A DNA stretch of 64,000 nucleotides from Paenibacillus sp. J2TS4 (GCF_018403245.1 NZ_BOSH01000003.1:124001-188000); one strand, 5' to 3'. Shown: positions 17,141 to 26,173, numbered from the stretch's first letter. Notes: generated by a model from the letters alone, not told the origin. Translations and numbers: made by a program.

Positions 17141-17955
17141 ATCTAATTGACGAACGTTTTGCAGAGCTCAGAGAGCGGGGGGAAACCGCGCTTATGCCGT
17201 TTATCTCCGTCGGCGATCCTGATTTACCGACGTCGGTCGACATCATCCTTGAATTGGAAAAAGCAGGAGCCGATATGGTGGAACTGGGGGTTCCTTACTC
17301 TGATCCGCTAGCCGACGGACCCGTCATTCAACGTTCCTCCCAAAGAGCGCTCAAGCATCATGTCACGATTTTGGACTGTATCCAAACGGCGCGCCACTGC
17401 AGGGAAAAGGGCAGCAAGCTTCCATTTATTTTATTTACCTATTATAACCCGGTTCTGCAGCTTGGTCTGGAGCGTTTTTTCGACTTGCTGCGGGATAACG
17501 ACATCAGCGGGATCATTATTCCCGACTTGCCGTTGGAAGAGAATGAACAGGTACTGGAACTGTCAAAAAAATATAATATACATTTGATTCCGCTCGTCGC
17601 TCCGACCTCTAACGATCGGATAGCCCGGATTACGTCGCAGGCCGCCGGCTTTATTTATTGTGTCTCCTCTCTTGGTGTGACCGGAACCCGGGCGAGCTTC
17701 TTTACGGGCATCGATCAATTCATCGATACGGTTAAAAGTACGACTGAGCTGCCGGTGGCGATTGGGTTCGGCATATCGTCACGCGAGCAGGTCGTTGCCT
17801 TCTCCGAAAAATGCGACGGTGTAGTGGTCGGCAGCGCGATTGTACGGAAAATTGAAGAAGCACTCCCGCTTTTAAGTGATCAAGGGACAAAAACGACGGG
17901 TCTCTTGCAAATTCGTGATTTTGTGCGACAATTAAAAGCGTATAATATTTTTTGA
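17137..17955 (+). CDS. trpA: Tryptophan synthase alpha subunit
   Basis: Cleaves indole-3-glycerol phosphate and channels indole to TrpB. The 272-residue TIM barrel has the catalytic Glu in [17 protein letters not shown] and the second catalytic Asp in [15 protein letters not shown] lies before the ATG. It is the last trp gene, and hisC follows with overlap or minimal spacing. Confidence 0.96.
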   Translation: MNLIDERFAELRERGETALMPFISVGDPDLPTSVDIILELEKAGADMVELGVPYSDPLADGPVIQRSSQRALKHHVTILDCIQTARHCREKGSKLPFILFTYYNPVLQLGLERFFDLLRDNDISGIIIPDLPLEENEQVLELSKKYNIHLIPLVAPTSNDRIARITSQAAGFIYCVSSLGVTGTRASFFTGIDQFIDTVKSTTELPVAIGFGISSREQVVAFSEKCDGVVVGSAIVRKIEEALPLLSDQGTKTTGLLQIRDFVRQLKAYNIF

Positions 17956-17972
17956 ATATTGGGGTGTTGGCT

Positions 17973-19073
17973 GTGCAACCGAAAAAAAATATAGTTCATT
18001 TACCGGTGTACCAACCGGGTAAACCTATGGAAGAAGTTAAGCGGGAGTTGGGTTTGACTGAGGTCATCAAGCTGGCCTCCAACGAGAATCCGTTCGGATG
18101 CTCCGAGAAGGCTAAAGAAGCCATTGCCGCCGAGATTGCCAATACAAGCATTTACCCGGACGGCGGGGCCGTTCAACTGACCGAGGCTTTGGCTAAGCAG
18201 CTTGGAGTGGAGCCGAATCAGATTATTTTTGGAGCAGGTTCTGATGAAGTGATTTTAATGATCGCGCGTGCTTTTTTTGAGGCTGGAGATGAGACGGTCA
18301 TGGCTTCTCACACATTCCCTCAATATAAGCATAACGCGGAAATAGAAGGAGCTGTCTGTATTGAAGTGCCGCTTAAAGACGGCACTCATGATCTGGACGC
18401 CATGCTGGCCGCGATAACGGAACGGACCAAGGTGGTCTGGATCTGCAATCCGAACAACCCAACCGGCACTATGGTCACTCATGACCAAGTGGCCGAATTC
18501 ATGGACAAGGTGCCGTCTCATGTGCTGGTCGTCCTGGACGAGGCTTATGCGGAATATAACATGACCTCCGAATATCCGGATGTGTTCCAATTGTTAAGTA
18601 CTTATAAAAATCTTATTTCCTTACGCACATTTTCCAAAATTTACGGACTCGCTTCGCTTAGAATTGGCTATGGTGTAGGACATCCCGAGGTTATTCGCTC
18701 TATCAACCAAGTGAGAGAGCCGTTCAACACTTCCCGCTATGGGCAGGCGGCCGCTCTGGCAGCTATTCATGATCGATCCTTTATTAACCGCTGCAGAGAA
18801 GTCAATGCGGCGGGTATCCGCTATTTAACGGAACAATTTGAGCGAATGGGGCTGTCGTTCTATCCGGCGCATGGCAACTTTATTATGGTGGAGGTGGGTC
18901 GCCCGGCGGCAGAAGTGTTTAACGGTCTCCTCCGACAAGGCTTTATTGTCCGTGGCGGACACCAATTGGACTTCCCTACCAAGATCAGAGTCACAGTGGG
19001 CAGTCAAGAACAGAACGAAAAATTCATTCAGGCGCTGGAACAAGTTTTGTCGGAAGTCGCCGCGGAAGTATAG
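17973..19073 (+). CDS. hisC: Histidinol-phosphate / aromatic aminotransferase
   Basis: PLP aminotransferase of histidine synthesis. In Bacillus the hisC product encoded in this same position also transaminates aromatic acids. The sequence has KLASNENPFG, ICNPNNPTGT and FSKIYGLASLRIGY with the PLP lysine. I chose GTG 17973 (MQPKKNIVHLPV) because GGGG precedes it by 8 bases. TTG 17952, which overlaps the trpA stop codon, is the alternative. The length from 17973 is 366 residues. Confidence 0.93.
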   Translation: MQPKKNIVHLPVYQPGKPMEEVKRELGLTEVIKLASNENPFGCSEKAKEAIAAEIANTSIYPDGGAVQLTEALAKQLGVEPNQIIFGAGSDEVILMIARAFFEAGDETVMASHTFPQYKHNAEIEGAVCIEVPLKDGTHDLDAMLAAITERTKVVWICNPNNPTGTMVTHDQVAEFMDKVPSHVLVVLDEAYAEYNMTSEYPDVFQLLSTYKNLISLRTFSKIYGLASLRIGYGVGHPEVIRSINQVREPFNTSRYGQAAALAAIHDRSFINRCREVNAAGIRYLTEQFERMGLSFYPAHGNFIMVEVGRPAAEVFNGLLRQGFIVRGGHQLDFPTKIRVTVGSQEQNEKFIQALEQVLSEVAAEV

Positions 19074-19082
19074 AGTGTACTT

Positions 19083-20183
19083 ATGACAGATAACGTAACG
19101 AAAATCGCCATTTATGGCGTCGGTTTAATGGGGGGCTCGCTTGCCCTTTGCTTTAAAGGAAAGCCTGGCTTATGGGTAACAGGCCATTCCCCTAATCCGG
19201 CGTCTGTTCAAAAATATTTGGAACGAGAAGTCGTGGATGAGGCGACCACCTCCTTCGAACAAGCTGCCCTGGGTGCTGATTTTATATTTCTGTGTGTTCC
19301 CGTAGGGAAATTAGAGGAATATTTAGACCGATTGATGACTCTGCCCTTGAAGCCCAGCTGCATCATTACCGATGTTGGCAGCACTAAAGCTTCGGTCGTG
19401 GCGAGCGCGCAAGAGCTTGGAATGAAAGAGGTTTATTTCATCGGGGGCCACCCGATGGCCGGCTCGGAGCGGTCTGGAGTGGAGGCCGCATCCAGCTATT
19501 TGTATGAAAATGCCTTCTATGTGCTCACTCCGTTGGAGGCGACGCCCGATGAGGCTTATCGGAGGCTGGAGGAGCTTTTGCGCTGGACAAGGGCGCATAT
19601 TATCCGTATGGACCCTCGCCTTCACGATGATATTGTCGGCGCGATCAGTCACCTTCCGCATATTATCGCGGTGGCACTGGTTAATCAAATAGCGGCCTAC
19701 AACAAATCCAATCCCCTCTATGAGAGTTTGGCGGCCGGAGGATTCAGAGATATTACCCGAATCGCTTCCAGTGATCCGGTTATGTGGCGGGATATATTGG
19801 TTAATAATCGGGAGGTTCTGCTCAAGCTGCTCAGAGATTGGAACGATCAGATCGATCGTTTTACAGATATGCTCGAAGCGGCTGATGGCCCCGGGATTGA
19901 ACAGGAGTTTATCCGGGCCGGACAGTTTCGCAGCCAATTGCCGGAAAGGCGCAAAGGCGTTATGACGTCGCACTATGACCTCTACATCGATGTTCCTGAT
20001 CATCCGGGGATTGTCGGGAATATTGCCGGTCAGTTGGGAAGCGAAGGGATCAACCTGCGCAATATCCAGATTATCGAGAGCCGTGCCGACGTTCCCGGAG
20101 TGCTGAGACTTTCCTTTGGCAATGAGAAAGATTTTGCGAAGGCGGCAGAGCTGCTGAAAAAAAAGTATACGGTTCATTATTAA
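19083..20183 (+). CDS. tyrA: Prephenate dehydrogenase with ACT domain
   Basis: Oxidises prephenate to 4-hydroxyphenylpyruvate. The 366-residue protein has the NAD motif YGVGLMGGSLA at the start and GGHPMAGSERSG in the middle. A C-terminal ACT domain (about 295-366, DLYIDVPDHPGIVGNIA) probably senses tyrosine. It is the last gene of the supraoperon. A terminator follows and aroA, expected next, is missing. Confidence 0.95.
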   Translation: MTDNVTKIAIYGVGLMGGSLALCFKGKPGLWVTGHSPNPASVQKYLEREVVDEATTSFEQAALGADFIFLCVPVGKLEEYLDRLMTLPLKPSCIITDVGSTKASVVASAQELGMKEVYFIGGHPMAGSERSGVEAASSYLYENAFYVLTPLEATPDEAYRRLEELLRWTRAHIIRMDPRLHDDIVGAISHLPHIIAVALVNQIAAYNKSNPLYESLAAGGFRDITRIASSDPVMWRDILVNNREVLLKLLRDWNDQIDRFTDMLEAADGPGIEQEFIRAGQFRSQLPERRKGVMTSHYDLYIDVPDHPGIVGNIAGQLGSEGINLRNIQIIESRADVPGVLRLSFGNEKDFAKAAELLKKKYTVHY

Positions 20184-20227
20184 TCATCCGGTCTTCACCA
20201 GTCTTGCTAACCTCATACTCAAGATTT

Positions 20228-20262
20228 AATAAACCGTCTTATAAGGCGGTTTATTATATTTA
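20228..20262 (+). terminator. Terminator after tyrA
   Basis: AATAAACCG/CGGTTTATT perfect 9-base-pair stem followed by ATATTTAT. It ends the aro-trp-hisC-tyrA transcript. Confidence 0.8.
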
Positions 20263-20348
20263 TGCTTGATTAATTTCTGACGTTGCATTGGAAGAGATAG
20301 CTGGAAGATAGATTCAAGAGCTTGGGGCCGGCCTCAAAAAAATTAAAA

Positions 20349-20394
20349 CGTTTACAAAAAAACCATTGACAGAATGTAAACGGATTCATATAAT
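20349..20394 (+). promoter_or_regulatory. Consensus promoter with flanking inverted repeat
   Basis: TTGACA (20366-20371), a 17-base spacer and TATAAT (20389-20394) match sigma-A consensus exactly. CGTTTACA (20349-20356) and TGTAAACG (20375-20382) are perfect inverted repeats around the -35, like separated half-sites of a LacI/CcpA-type regulator. Confidence 0.85.
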
Positions 20395-20400
20395 AAAAGT

Positions 20401-20480
20401 ACAGTATGGTTTCTCTCCACTCCTATCCGAAATATTGCACTGTGTGCAGCCGCCGATAATAATCGGCGGTATTTTTTTTT
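20401..20480 (+). ncRNA. Candidate small RNA of about 80 nt
   Basis: The consensus promoter would start transcription near 20401. A perfect terminator (CCGCCGAT at 20450-20457, ATCGGCGG at 20462-20469, then nine T) ends it about 75 bases later. No reading frame of useful length and no ribosome site is present, and the next gene is over 500 bases away. I cannot assign a family. Confidence 0.6.
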
Positions 20481-20494
20481 CATTATATATTATA

Positions 20495-20645
20495 AGTTCG
20501 GGGCTCCCCTCAAAGTAATGTATAACCCCCTTTCGAAGAAAAGTCAGGAAGACCGACCGCGATTAGTGGAAGGTTTAGACGCCGACCCTGTCTCGGTGCG
20601 GACGGAATACGCTTCGAAGGCACACGTCACTTTGCGGGGTTAATT
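20495..20645 (+). repeat. Diverged relative of the 260-bp element core stem
   Basis: CCCCTCAAAGT and ACTTTGCGGGG form the same stem as TCCCCGAAAAGT/ACTTTTTGGGGA of the full copies. The GGAATACGCTTCGAAG block is also kept just before the 3' arm. The terminal inverted repeats and the left half are not recognisable. An extra segment of roughly 80 bases lies inside the loop. Confidence 0.6.
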
Positions 20646-20792
20646 TTGGCCTCTTTACTAAGTGCATTCAGGCTAGGAAAATTCCCCCTTGGATTTTTTT
20701 CTACATTTTTTTTAATTTTGTTGGCGAAAAAGAAGGAATTATTGGAGCAACCTCGAATACTTTATAGTCAGGTACTTATAGCTCCGGTTTTG

Positions 20793-20851
20793 TATAATGG
20801 GTTTCCCTAGTTTAAACGGCCATTCCCATAGTTTAAACGATTTATTATAAT
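20793..20851 (+). promoter_or_regulatory. Candidate promoter/operator region of the ECF sigma gene
   Basis: TAGTTTAAACG occurs at 20808-20818 and again at 20829-20839, 21 bases apart (two helical turns). The second copy lies between TTCCCA (20823) and TATAAT (20846-20851), which have a 17-base spacing. Another TATAAT is at 20793. The arrangement resembles a repressor or activator site. Confidence 0.45.
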
Positions 20852-21042
20852 TGCTCTATCCGATTTTGAATGTGATTCCTTTCCGCATGCGAATAAAGCG
20901 TGGGATCGGAACATTTTGTCATTTTTGCGGAAGTACAGCGTAAGTATTTAATCGGATGTGCGCAACTTTTTCATACCCAGCAGAGTACAACATGTTAAGG
21001 GCTGGGATTAACGAACGAGGATCGCAAGGAGGATCGTTTGTA

Positions 21043-21633
21043 ATGACCGATTCCCAGTTAATTAGAGAAATTAAGGACGGAAACGTAGAACTCTATGCAG
21101 AATTGATGCAGCGGTATGAACGCAAAATCTACGCTTTTGTGTTTCATATGCTTAAGAGTGCCGGATTGGAAGCGATGGCCGATGATTTATGCCAGGAGTC
21201 CTTCTACAAAGCCTACCGGAGCTTGTCGACTTTTCGCGAAGTGGAGGCATCCTTTTCCACCTGGTTATATACGATTGCGCGGAACACGGTGCTAAGCGAG
21301 CTTCGCAAGCATAAGACGGTCAAAGTATCTTTGGAGCAAAGCGGGCATACGCCGCAGGCTGCTTCAGATACGCTTCCCGAGCAGACAGCCCTGCGTAATG
21401 AGAAGGTTTCTATGGTGCGCAAAGCCATTAATAATCTTCCGGATAAGCAGCGATCCGCTCTTATTTTACGGGAATACGACCAGTTGGATTATCAGGAAAT
21501 CGCCAATATCCTTGGCCAGACGGTCAGTGCCGTGAAGTCGCTCCTGTTTCGTGCAAGAGCCAGTGTCAGACTGCAATTAGAGCCGTACGTTCTTGATCCC
21601 ATCTTGACTGATTGTGAAGGGATGAATCGTTAA
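21043..21633 (+). CDS. ECF-type RNA polymerase sigma factor
   Basis: This 196-residue sigma-70 family protein has region 2 at about 10-85 (DLCQESFYKAYRSLSTFR, then FSTWLYTIARN) and region 4 at about 125-180 (LPDKQRSALILREYDQLDYQEIANIL with its helix-turn-helix). I chose the ATG at 21043 (MTDSQLIREIK) because AAGGAGG precedes it. The longer frame from 20956 lacks such a site. It overlaps the anti-sigma gene by one base. It is SigW-like but I cannot assign the ECF group with certainty. Confidence 0.92.
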   Translation: MTDSQLIREIKDGNVELYAELMQRYERKIYAFVFHMLKSAGLEAMADDLCQESFYKAYRSLSTFREVEASFSTWLYTIARNTVLSELRKHKTVKVSLEQSGHTPQAASDTLPEQTALRNEKVSMVRKAINNLPDKQRSALILREYDQLDYQEIANILGQTVSAVKSLLFRARASVRLQLEPYVLDPILTDCEGMNR

Positions 21634-22256
21634 TGAAATGTGCTGACATTCAGGAATGGCTAGAGATGTATACAGAACTTCCTGAAGAGGATGAACGACG
21701 ATTGCGTGTGGAGGAGCACGTCAAGCATTGTACGGATTGCGAGCAAGAACTAAAAATATGGATCGATAGCGCTGAATGGATTGCTGAGGCGGAGATGTCC
21801 AACCAGGTCCGTGAGGCGGCTGTCGAACGATCGGAATATTCCAGTCAAGTCATGACCCGGATTTATGAGCAGGAATCGTGGAGATTGCCTGTCTCTGATC
21901 GGATTTACTCCATTTCTTATAAGGTCAGACGGAAGCTGACCGCATTTATCTCGTTCTGTTTGGCTTTATTTATGTTCAGCTTTTTGTATTCCCTGGTCAA
22001 TCGGGAATCACCGGATAGTCAAGCGGACAGCGGAGTTTTTGGATTCCATCAGGCGGTCAGCGCGGCAGGCAATTCTGCCGAGCCTTCCATGCATTTGCAA
22101 TCTCTGTCATCTAACGTGTCCTACGGGAAGATGGTAATCGAACCGCTCAAGCTTGGGCCCATCCAATCGTACCCTGATTATTTTTTGGTCGTTTCTTTTC
22201 TTGGGCTCATTGCTGCCTTGCTAATTATGAATTGGCTGTCTAGAACCAGAGCCTAA
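21633..22256 (+). CDS. Anti-sigma factor with zinc-binding motif
   Basis: The 207-residue membrane protein opens with a ZAS-type zinc-finger anti-sigma domain: H29-xxx-C33-xx-C36 in HVKHCTDCE, with C3 near the start. There is one membrane segment at about 102-122 and another near the C-terminus (about 183-203). The two-segment topology leaves a loop of about 60 residues outside the cell, a plausible signal-sensing or proteolysis site. It overlaps the sigma gene by one base, as usual for such pairs. Confidence 0.88.
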   Translation: MKCADIQEWLEMYTELPEEDERRLRVEEHVKHCTDCEQELKIWIDSAEWIAEAEMSNQVREAAVERSEYSSQVMTRIYEQESWRLPVSDRIYSISYKVRRKLTAFISFCLALFMFSFLYSLVNRESPDSQADSGVFGFHQAVSAAGNSAEPSMHLQSLSSNVSYGKMVIEPLKLGPIQSYPDYFLVVSFLGLIAALLIMNWLSRTRA

Positions 22257-22277
22257 CTTCAACAATGTTATAGATCA

Positions 22278-22312
22278 TGACGCTCTCTACTTTGGGGGCG
22301 TTATTTTTCTTT
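22278..22312 (+). terminator. Probable terminator after the sigma/anti-sigma pair
   Basis: ACGC/GCGT stem with a loop of weak pairing, followed by TTATTTTTC. The stem is short, so confidence is moderate. Confidence 0.45.
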
Positions 22313-22486
22313 CATGGAATAGCTTCGGTGTTTTGTGAGAATTCAAAAATCAGCTTTTTAGCACCGGGAAGATTTGAACAGCCTGTATGAAAATGAGGCG
22401 TTTGATTTTTATTCATTCGCCAGAAGGAATATGTTGTCAGAAACCGTTCATACTAACAAAAAAAGGGTGAACGGGGGCTTGCCGAA

Positions 22487-23614
22487 ATGAATCTGGCAGA
22501 TATGTTAAGTTATGCGGATATTAGGGAGTTGAGCAAAATTGCCAATACCTATTCCTGCGAGTGCAGCACCAATTCCAAAAATGAATTAATTCAATCGATT
22601 CTGTCCAGCGTTGGGCGTAAAGACGTGTTTGAACGACAGGTCGTCGAGCTCTCTTTGGAGGATATCCGCTTTATTAATTCCTTGCTGTTTGAAAGGCGAG
22701 ATTTATTCAGCCTGGAGGAATTGCTGGCCCGGGTAAATCAGACCCGGTTTATGAAAGAAGAGGATTCCGAATGGAATCCGCGGGAAATGATCGCTAAATT
22801 TAAGCAAAGAGGCTGGCTATTTAACGGTCATTCCCAACAAACGAAGTATTTGTTTCAAGTTCCTCAAGATTTAAAACGGAGAATCGGGGACGCCCTGGCC
22901 AAGCAATTTGCCGCCAGATTGCACTATACACAGGCCGATCCTTCGGTTTACCGGGACGAGCAGTCTCTATTTAGTGCTGACGTATCTTCTTTTTTGCGTT
23001 ATTTATTCCAGCAGGACGTCCAGCTGTCTGCCGATGGATATATTTATAAGCGGAACCTGCAGCAGATGCTGGACAGTTTGGCCGTTCAGGAGGAACCTAT
23101 TGGCCGAACGGCATGGAGGTTTGGTTATGGACGGCGATTTAAGGAGTATCCGGATCGCTTCTCACTTTTGTACGACTATTGTTATTTCCATCATTTGATT
23201 TCCGAGGAGGGGCAGCAGCTGGAGTTGACTCCCGAGGGCCGAAAGCGATTGGAGCAAGGCGGTACGGAGGATGTCCGGTCGATCTACCAATTCTGGCTGA
23301 AGCTTTATAAGAGTGCTGTACCTAACCTGCAGGCGATTGTACAATGGATAGACAAGCTGGCCGCCTCATGGGTGACCGTAGACTCATTGCAGGAAGTGCT
23401 CGTTCCTTTAATTAAACCATTCTATTATGACTCCGCAGAGTCTATACTGAACAACCGGATAATCCGTATGATGATGCATATAGGCCTGTTAAAAATCGGA
23501 GAAGAGGATGGATGCGGTCAGGTCATCATGCTGACCAAGCTGGGCAGCGGAGTAATCAAGGGGACCTATGTACGCGAGGAAGAGAAAATCGACTTGCCGA
23601 TTGACAAGCCATAG
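22487..23614 (+). CDS. Unknown 375-residue protein, possible winged-helix architecture
   Basis: I do not recognise a named family. The protein is soluble, with several helix-rich segments that look like repeated winged-helix modules (for example FSLEELLARVNQTRF near 75 and LTPEGRKRLEQGG near 250). Its general look recalls helicase-associated wing domains, but no ATPase motif is present. The ribosome site is weak (GGGGG about 12 bases upstream). It takes the position of ypiA/ypiB of Bacillus, upstream of ypiF and qcrA, but is not obviously either protein. Confidence 0.75.
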   Translation: MNLADMLSYADIRELSKIANTYSCECSTNSKNELIQSILSSVGRKDVFERQVVELSLEDIRFINSLLFERRDLFSLEELLARVNQTRFMKEEDSEWNPREMIAKFKQRGWLFNGHSQQTKYLFQVPQDLKRRIGDALAKQFAARLHYTQADPSVYRDEQSLFSADVSSFLRYLFQQDVQLSADGYIYKRNLQQMLDSLAVQEEPIGRTAWRFGYGRRFKEYPDRFSLLYDYCYFHHLISEEGQQLELTPEGRKRLEQGGTEDVRSIYQFWLKLYKSAVPNLQAIVQWIDKLAASWVTVDSLQEVLVPLIKPFYYDSAESILNNRIIRMMMHIGLLKIGEEDGCGQVIMLTKLGSGVIKGTYVREEEKIDLPIDKP

Positions 23615-23699
23615 CGGGATTGCTACAATCACTCCCGAAATCATAATATGGGATTGAGCTAAATACCGGTCTTGACGTGGCAGAATTGGAGGGAAGCGA

Positions 23700-24224
23700 A
23701 TGAAGCATGATTATCGGGGGATTTTTCCGGTATTGCATCCAACCGTATTTATAGCGGAAGGAGTTCACATTATCGGGGATGTAACGATCGATGAAGAATG
23801 CAGCGTATGGTACAATACGGTTTTGCGGGGAGATCTGGCCCCTATCCGGATAGGGAGACGAAGCAATATTCAGGACGGCTGCATCGGACATGTCAATACC
23901 GGTCAGCCGTTGCTGGTAGGTGAAGAAGTGTCCGTAGGACACGGGGCGATCATCCATGGCTGCGAGATCGGCAACGGATCATTGATTGGTATGGGGGCTA
24001 TACTGCTCAACGGGGCTCAGATCGGCGAGTACTCCATGATTGGGGCCGGGTCCGTCGTAACGGAGAATAAGATTATTCCCCCCTATACCTTATCGTTAGG
24101 AACGCCTGCGAGAGTCGTTCGGGAACTGACAGAAGCCGATCTGGAACGGATGAAGAGAACGATGCAGGGCTATGTGGAAAAAGGAAAAGAATACAGGGAG
24201 GGGAAGGGCTTCCATGAAGTTTAG
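23700..24224 (+). CDS. Gamma-carbonic anhydrase-like hexapeptide-repeat protein
   Basis: This 174-residue left-handed beta-helix protein has many hexapeptide repeats. The three zinc-ligand histidines of gamma-class enzymes are present at H64, H81 and H86 (CIGHVNTGQ, VGHGAIIHGC). The family includes YtoA, YrdA and CaiE homologues, and enzyme activity is not always shown. TTGGAGGGAAG lies before the ATG. It overlaps ypiF by 11 bases. Confidence 0.88.
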   Translation: MKHDYRGIFPVLHPTVFIAEGVHIIGDVTIDEECSVWYNTVLRGDLAPIRIGRRSNIQDGCIGHVNTGQPLLVGEEVSVGHGAIIHGCEIGNGSLIGMGAILLNGAQIGEYSMIGAGSVVTENKIIPPYTLSLGTPARVVRELTEADLERMKRTMQGYVEKGKEYREGKGFHEV

Positions 24225-24660
24225 TGAAATTGAAAAGGAGCAATGGGAGGAACTCAAGCCGTATTTGGATACTTGCTTGCTGCCGATTACCGGATTAACC
24301 GGCGATGAGACCCCCTGGCAGGCAACCGACGCATTGGAGAAGCTGAGAGATACAATGGATTGGATTGAAATTCCCTACAAAGGAAGAATTGTTACCTATC
24401 CCGCCCTTCATTATATGGGTGAGGCGGAATCATTCGTCGAACAGATTAATACGGTATGCAAAAAGCTTAAGGATGTCGGCTTTCACTATCTTATTCTAAT
24501 ATCCGCCGACCCGCGGTTAAATGATCATTACTTCGAGGAAGCGGACTTATTTATTTCTGCTAAGGAAGCCAAAAACGGCCGCGGCGGAATTGGCCAATTG
24601 ATCGAAACCTGCTGGGCCCGCACTCCAGATTCTGAGAAACCGATGAATGAGAAAGGCTAA
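24214..24660 (+). CDS. ypiF: YpiF-family protein (DUF2487)
   Basis: This 148-residue protein of unknown function lies immediately upstream of qcrABC in Bacillus and here. I chose the ATG at 24214 (MKFSEIEKEQWEEL), which has GGGAGGGGAAGGG before it. No membrane segment or catalytic motif is evident. Position and general sequence support the name, not a function. Confidence 0.75.
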   Translation: MKFSEIEKEQWEELKPYLDTCLLPITGLTGDETPWQATDALEKLRDTMDWIEIPYKGRIVTYPALHYMGEAESFVEQINTVCKKLKDVGFHYLILISADPRLNDHYFEEADLFISAKEAKNGRGGIGQLIETCWARTPDSEKPMNEKG

Positions 24661-24760
24661 TCGGGAGAACGATAAAAGGGATTCGATCGAATATGTGACA
24701 AATTCGTTAATTATTTCTTTATTCCCTATAAAACCACCGGGCAACGGACAAGTATCGTTC

Positions 24761-24789
24761 TTGACGCCCCCATGGTCGTGAGCTATTAT
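24761..24789 (+). promoter_or_regulatory. qcrABC promoter
   Basis: TTGACG (24761-24766) and TATTAT (24784-24789) with a 17-base spacer, 80 bases upstream of qcrA. Confidence 0.7.
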
Positions 24790-24868
24790 AGGTTATGTCC
24801 TAGTATATTATGTAATGACTTGTCGATTGCGACGTGAGATATATGGCTAAAGGGGGTAGAACCAGCAC

Positions 24869-25411
24869 ATGAGCGAGAACAAAGATCAGGAAACCCAATT
24901 TCCAGTGAAGCAGACCGGACCTAAACGCGAAATGTCACGCCGCCAATTCCTGAGTTATGCACTCGGGGGTACGTCCGCTTTTATGGCTGCCGGACCGTTG
25001 ATTCCAATGATCCGTTTTGCTGTCGATCCAATTTTGCAGCCGAAAGGGGAAGCCGATTGGGTCAAGGTAGTGGAAGAGAGCAAAATTCAGTCCGAGCCTC
25101 AATCCTTCAAATTCACTGTTAATCAGGTGGACGGATGGTATGAAAGTACGCCGACCATTGAAGCCTGGATTGCCAAGGATGATTCCGGCGAAATCTTTGC
25201 TTTGAATCCAACCTGTAAGCACTTGGGCTGCACGGTCAACTGGAATAATCCGAAGTTTCCTAATGAATACTATTGTCCATGTCATGACGCTCACTATACG
25301 AAGTTAGGTAAGAACCTTGCGGTGGCGCCTGCACCATTGGACCAGTATGAGGTCAAAGTCGATGGCGGCTTCGTCTATTTGGGCAAGCTGCATCCGAACG
25401 AGTTAGTCTAA
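24869..25411 (+). CDS. qcrA: Menaquinol-cytochrome c reductase, Rieske iron-sulfur subunit
   Basis: The Rieske subunit of the bc complex passes electrons from menaquinol to cytochrome c. The 180-residue protein has a twin-arginine SRRQFL signal-anchor (23-28) followed by a hydrophobic segment. The Rieske ligands C116, H118 and C136, H139 are in CKHLGC and CPCHDA. The disulfide cysteines are C121 and C138. The usual CPCHGS is CPCHDA here. AAGGGGGT lies before the ATG. It is the first gene of qcrABC. Confidence 0.95.
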   Translation: MSENKDQETQFPVKQTGPKREMSRRQFLSYALGGTSAFMAAGPLIPMIRFAVDPILQPKGEADWVKVVEESKIQSEPQSFKFTVNQVDGWYESTPTIEAWIAKDDSGEIFALNPTCKHLGCTVNWNNPKFPNEYYCPCHDAHYTKLGKNLAVAPAPLDQYEVKVDGGFVYLGKLHPNELV

Positions 25412-25430
25412 TAAGGAGGCGTGCTATTAA

Positions 25431-26102
25431 ATGCTGAAAAGTGTTTATAACTGGATTGACGAACGCCTTGACATAACACCGATGTGGAGGGATATAGCGG
25501 ACCATGAAGTTCCGGAGCACGTTAACCCTGCGCATCACTTTTCCGCTTTCGTCTATTGCTTTGGCGGATTGACGTTCTTTGTTACGGTAATTCAAATTTT
25601 GTCCGGCATGTTCTTGACCATGTACTACGTGCCCGATATCGTTAATGCGTACAATAGCGTTGATTACCTGCAGCATCAAGTGGCGTTTGGTGTTATCGTC
25701 CGCGGCATGCATCACTGGGGTGCCAGTCTGGTTATCGTCATGATGTTCCTACATACTCTCCGGGTATTCTTCACAGGTTCGTATAAGAATCCTCGTGAGA
25801 TGAACTGGGTAGTGGGAATGCTAATTTTCTTTGTTATGCTTGGTCTTGGTTTTACCGGTTATCTCCTGCCATGGGATAACAAAGCATACTTCGCTACACA
25901 AGTAGGTATTAAAATTGCGGAAAACGCACCTTTTATCGGAGAATATGTCAAGACGTTCCTGCAAGGGGGCGACATAGTCGGGACCCAAACCTTAGCAAGA
26001 TTCTTCGCACTGCATGTATTCTTCCTGCCAGCTGTATTGTTAGGCCTGATCGCGGCTCACTTCTTTATGATCCGCAGGCAAGGAATTGCAGGTCCGCTAT
26101 AA
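25431..26102 (+). CDS. qcrB: Menaquinol-cytochrome c reductase, cytochrome b subunit
   Basis: This 223-residue b6-type cytochrome b has four membrane helices and haem-ligand histidines. They lie in GMHHWGASLVIVMMFLHTLR and in ARFFALHVFFLPAVLLGLIAAH. The quinone-site-like GFTGYLLPWD motif is present. AAGGAGG lies before the ATG. The second half of a classical cytochrome b is on the qcrC product, as in Bacillus. Confidence 0.96.
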   Translation: MLKSVYNWIDERLDITPMWRDIADHEVPEHVNPAHHFSAFVYCFGGLTFFVTVIQILSGMFLTMYYVPDIVNAYNSVDYLQHQVAFGVIVRGMHHWGASLVIVMMFLHTLRVFFTGSYKNPREMNWVVGMLIFFVMLGLGFTGYLLPWDNKAYFATQVGIKIAENAPFIGEYVKTFLQGGDIVGTQTLARFFALHVFFLPAVLLGLIAAHFFMIRRQGIAGPL

Positions 26103-26173
26103 GGTGAATTCGAATAAGTCCACTTTATCAGCACCGAGAAAGTTGTGCGAAGCCGAAGAAGGAGGGGTAAAGC

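Noticed and set aside
19323..20177. 284-residue minus-strand frame opposite tyrA
   Set aside because: Shadow of the tyrA codon pattern. No ribosome site or recognisable domain.
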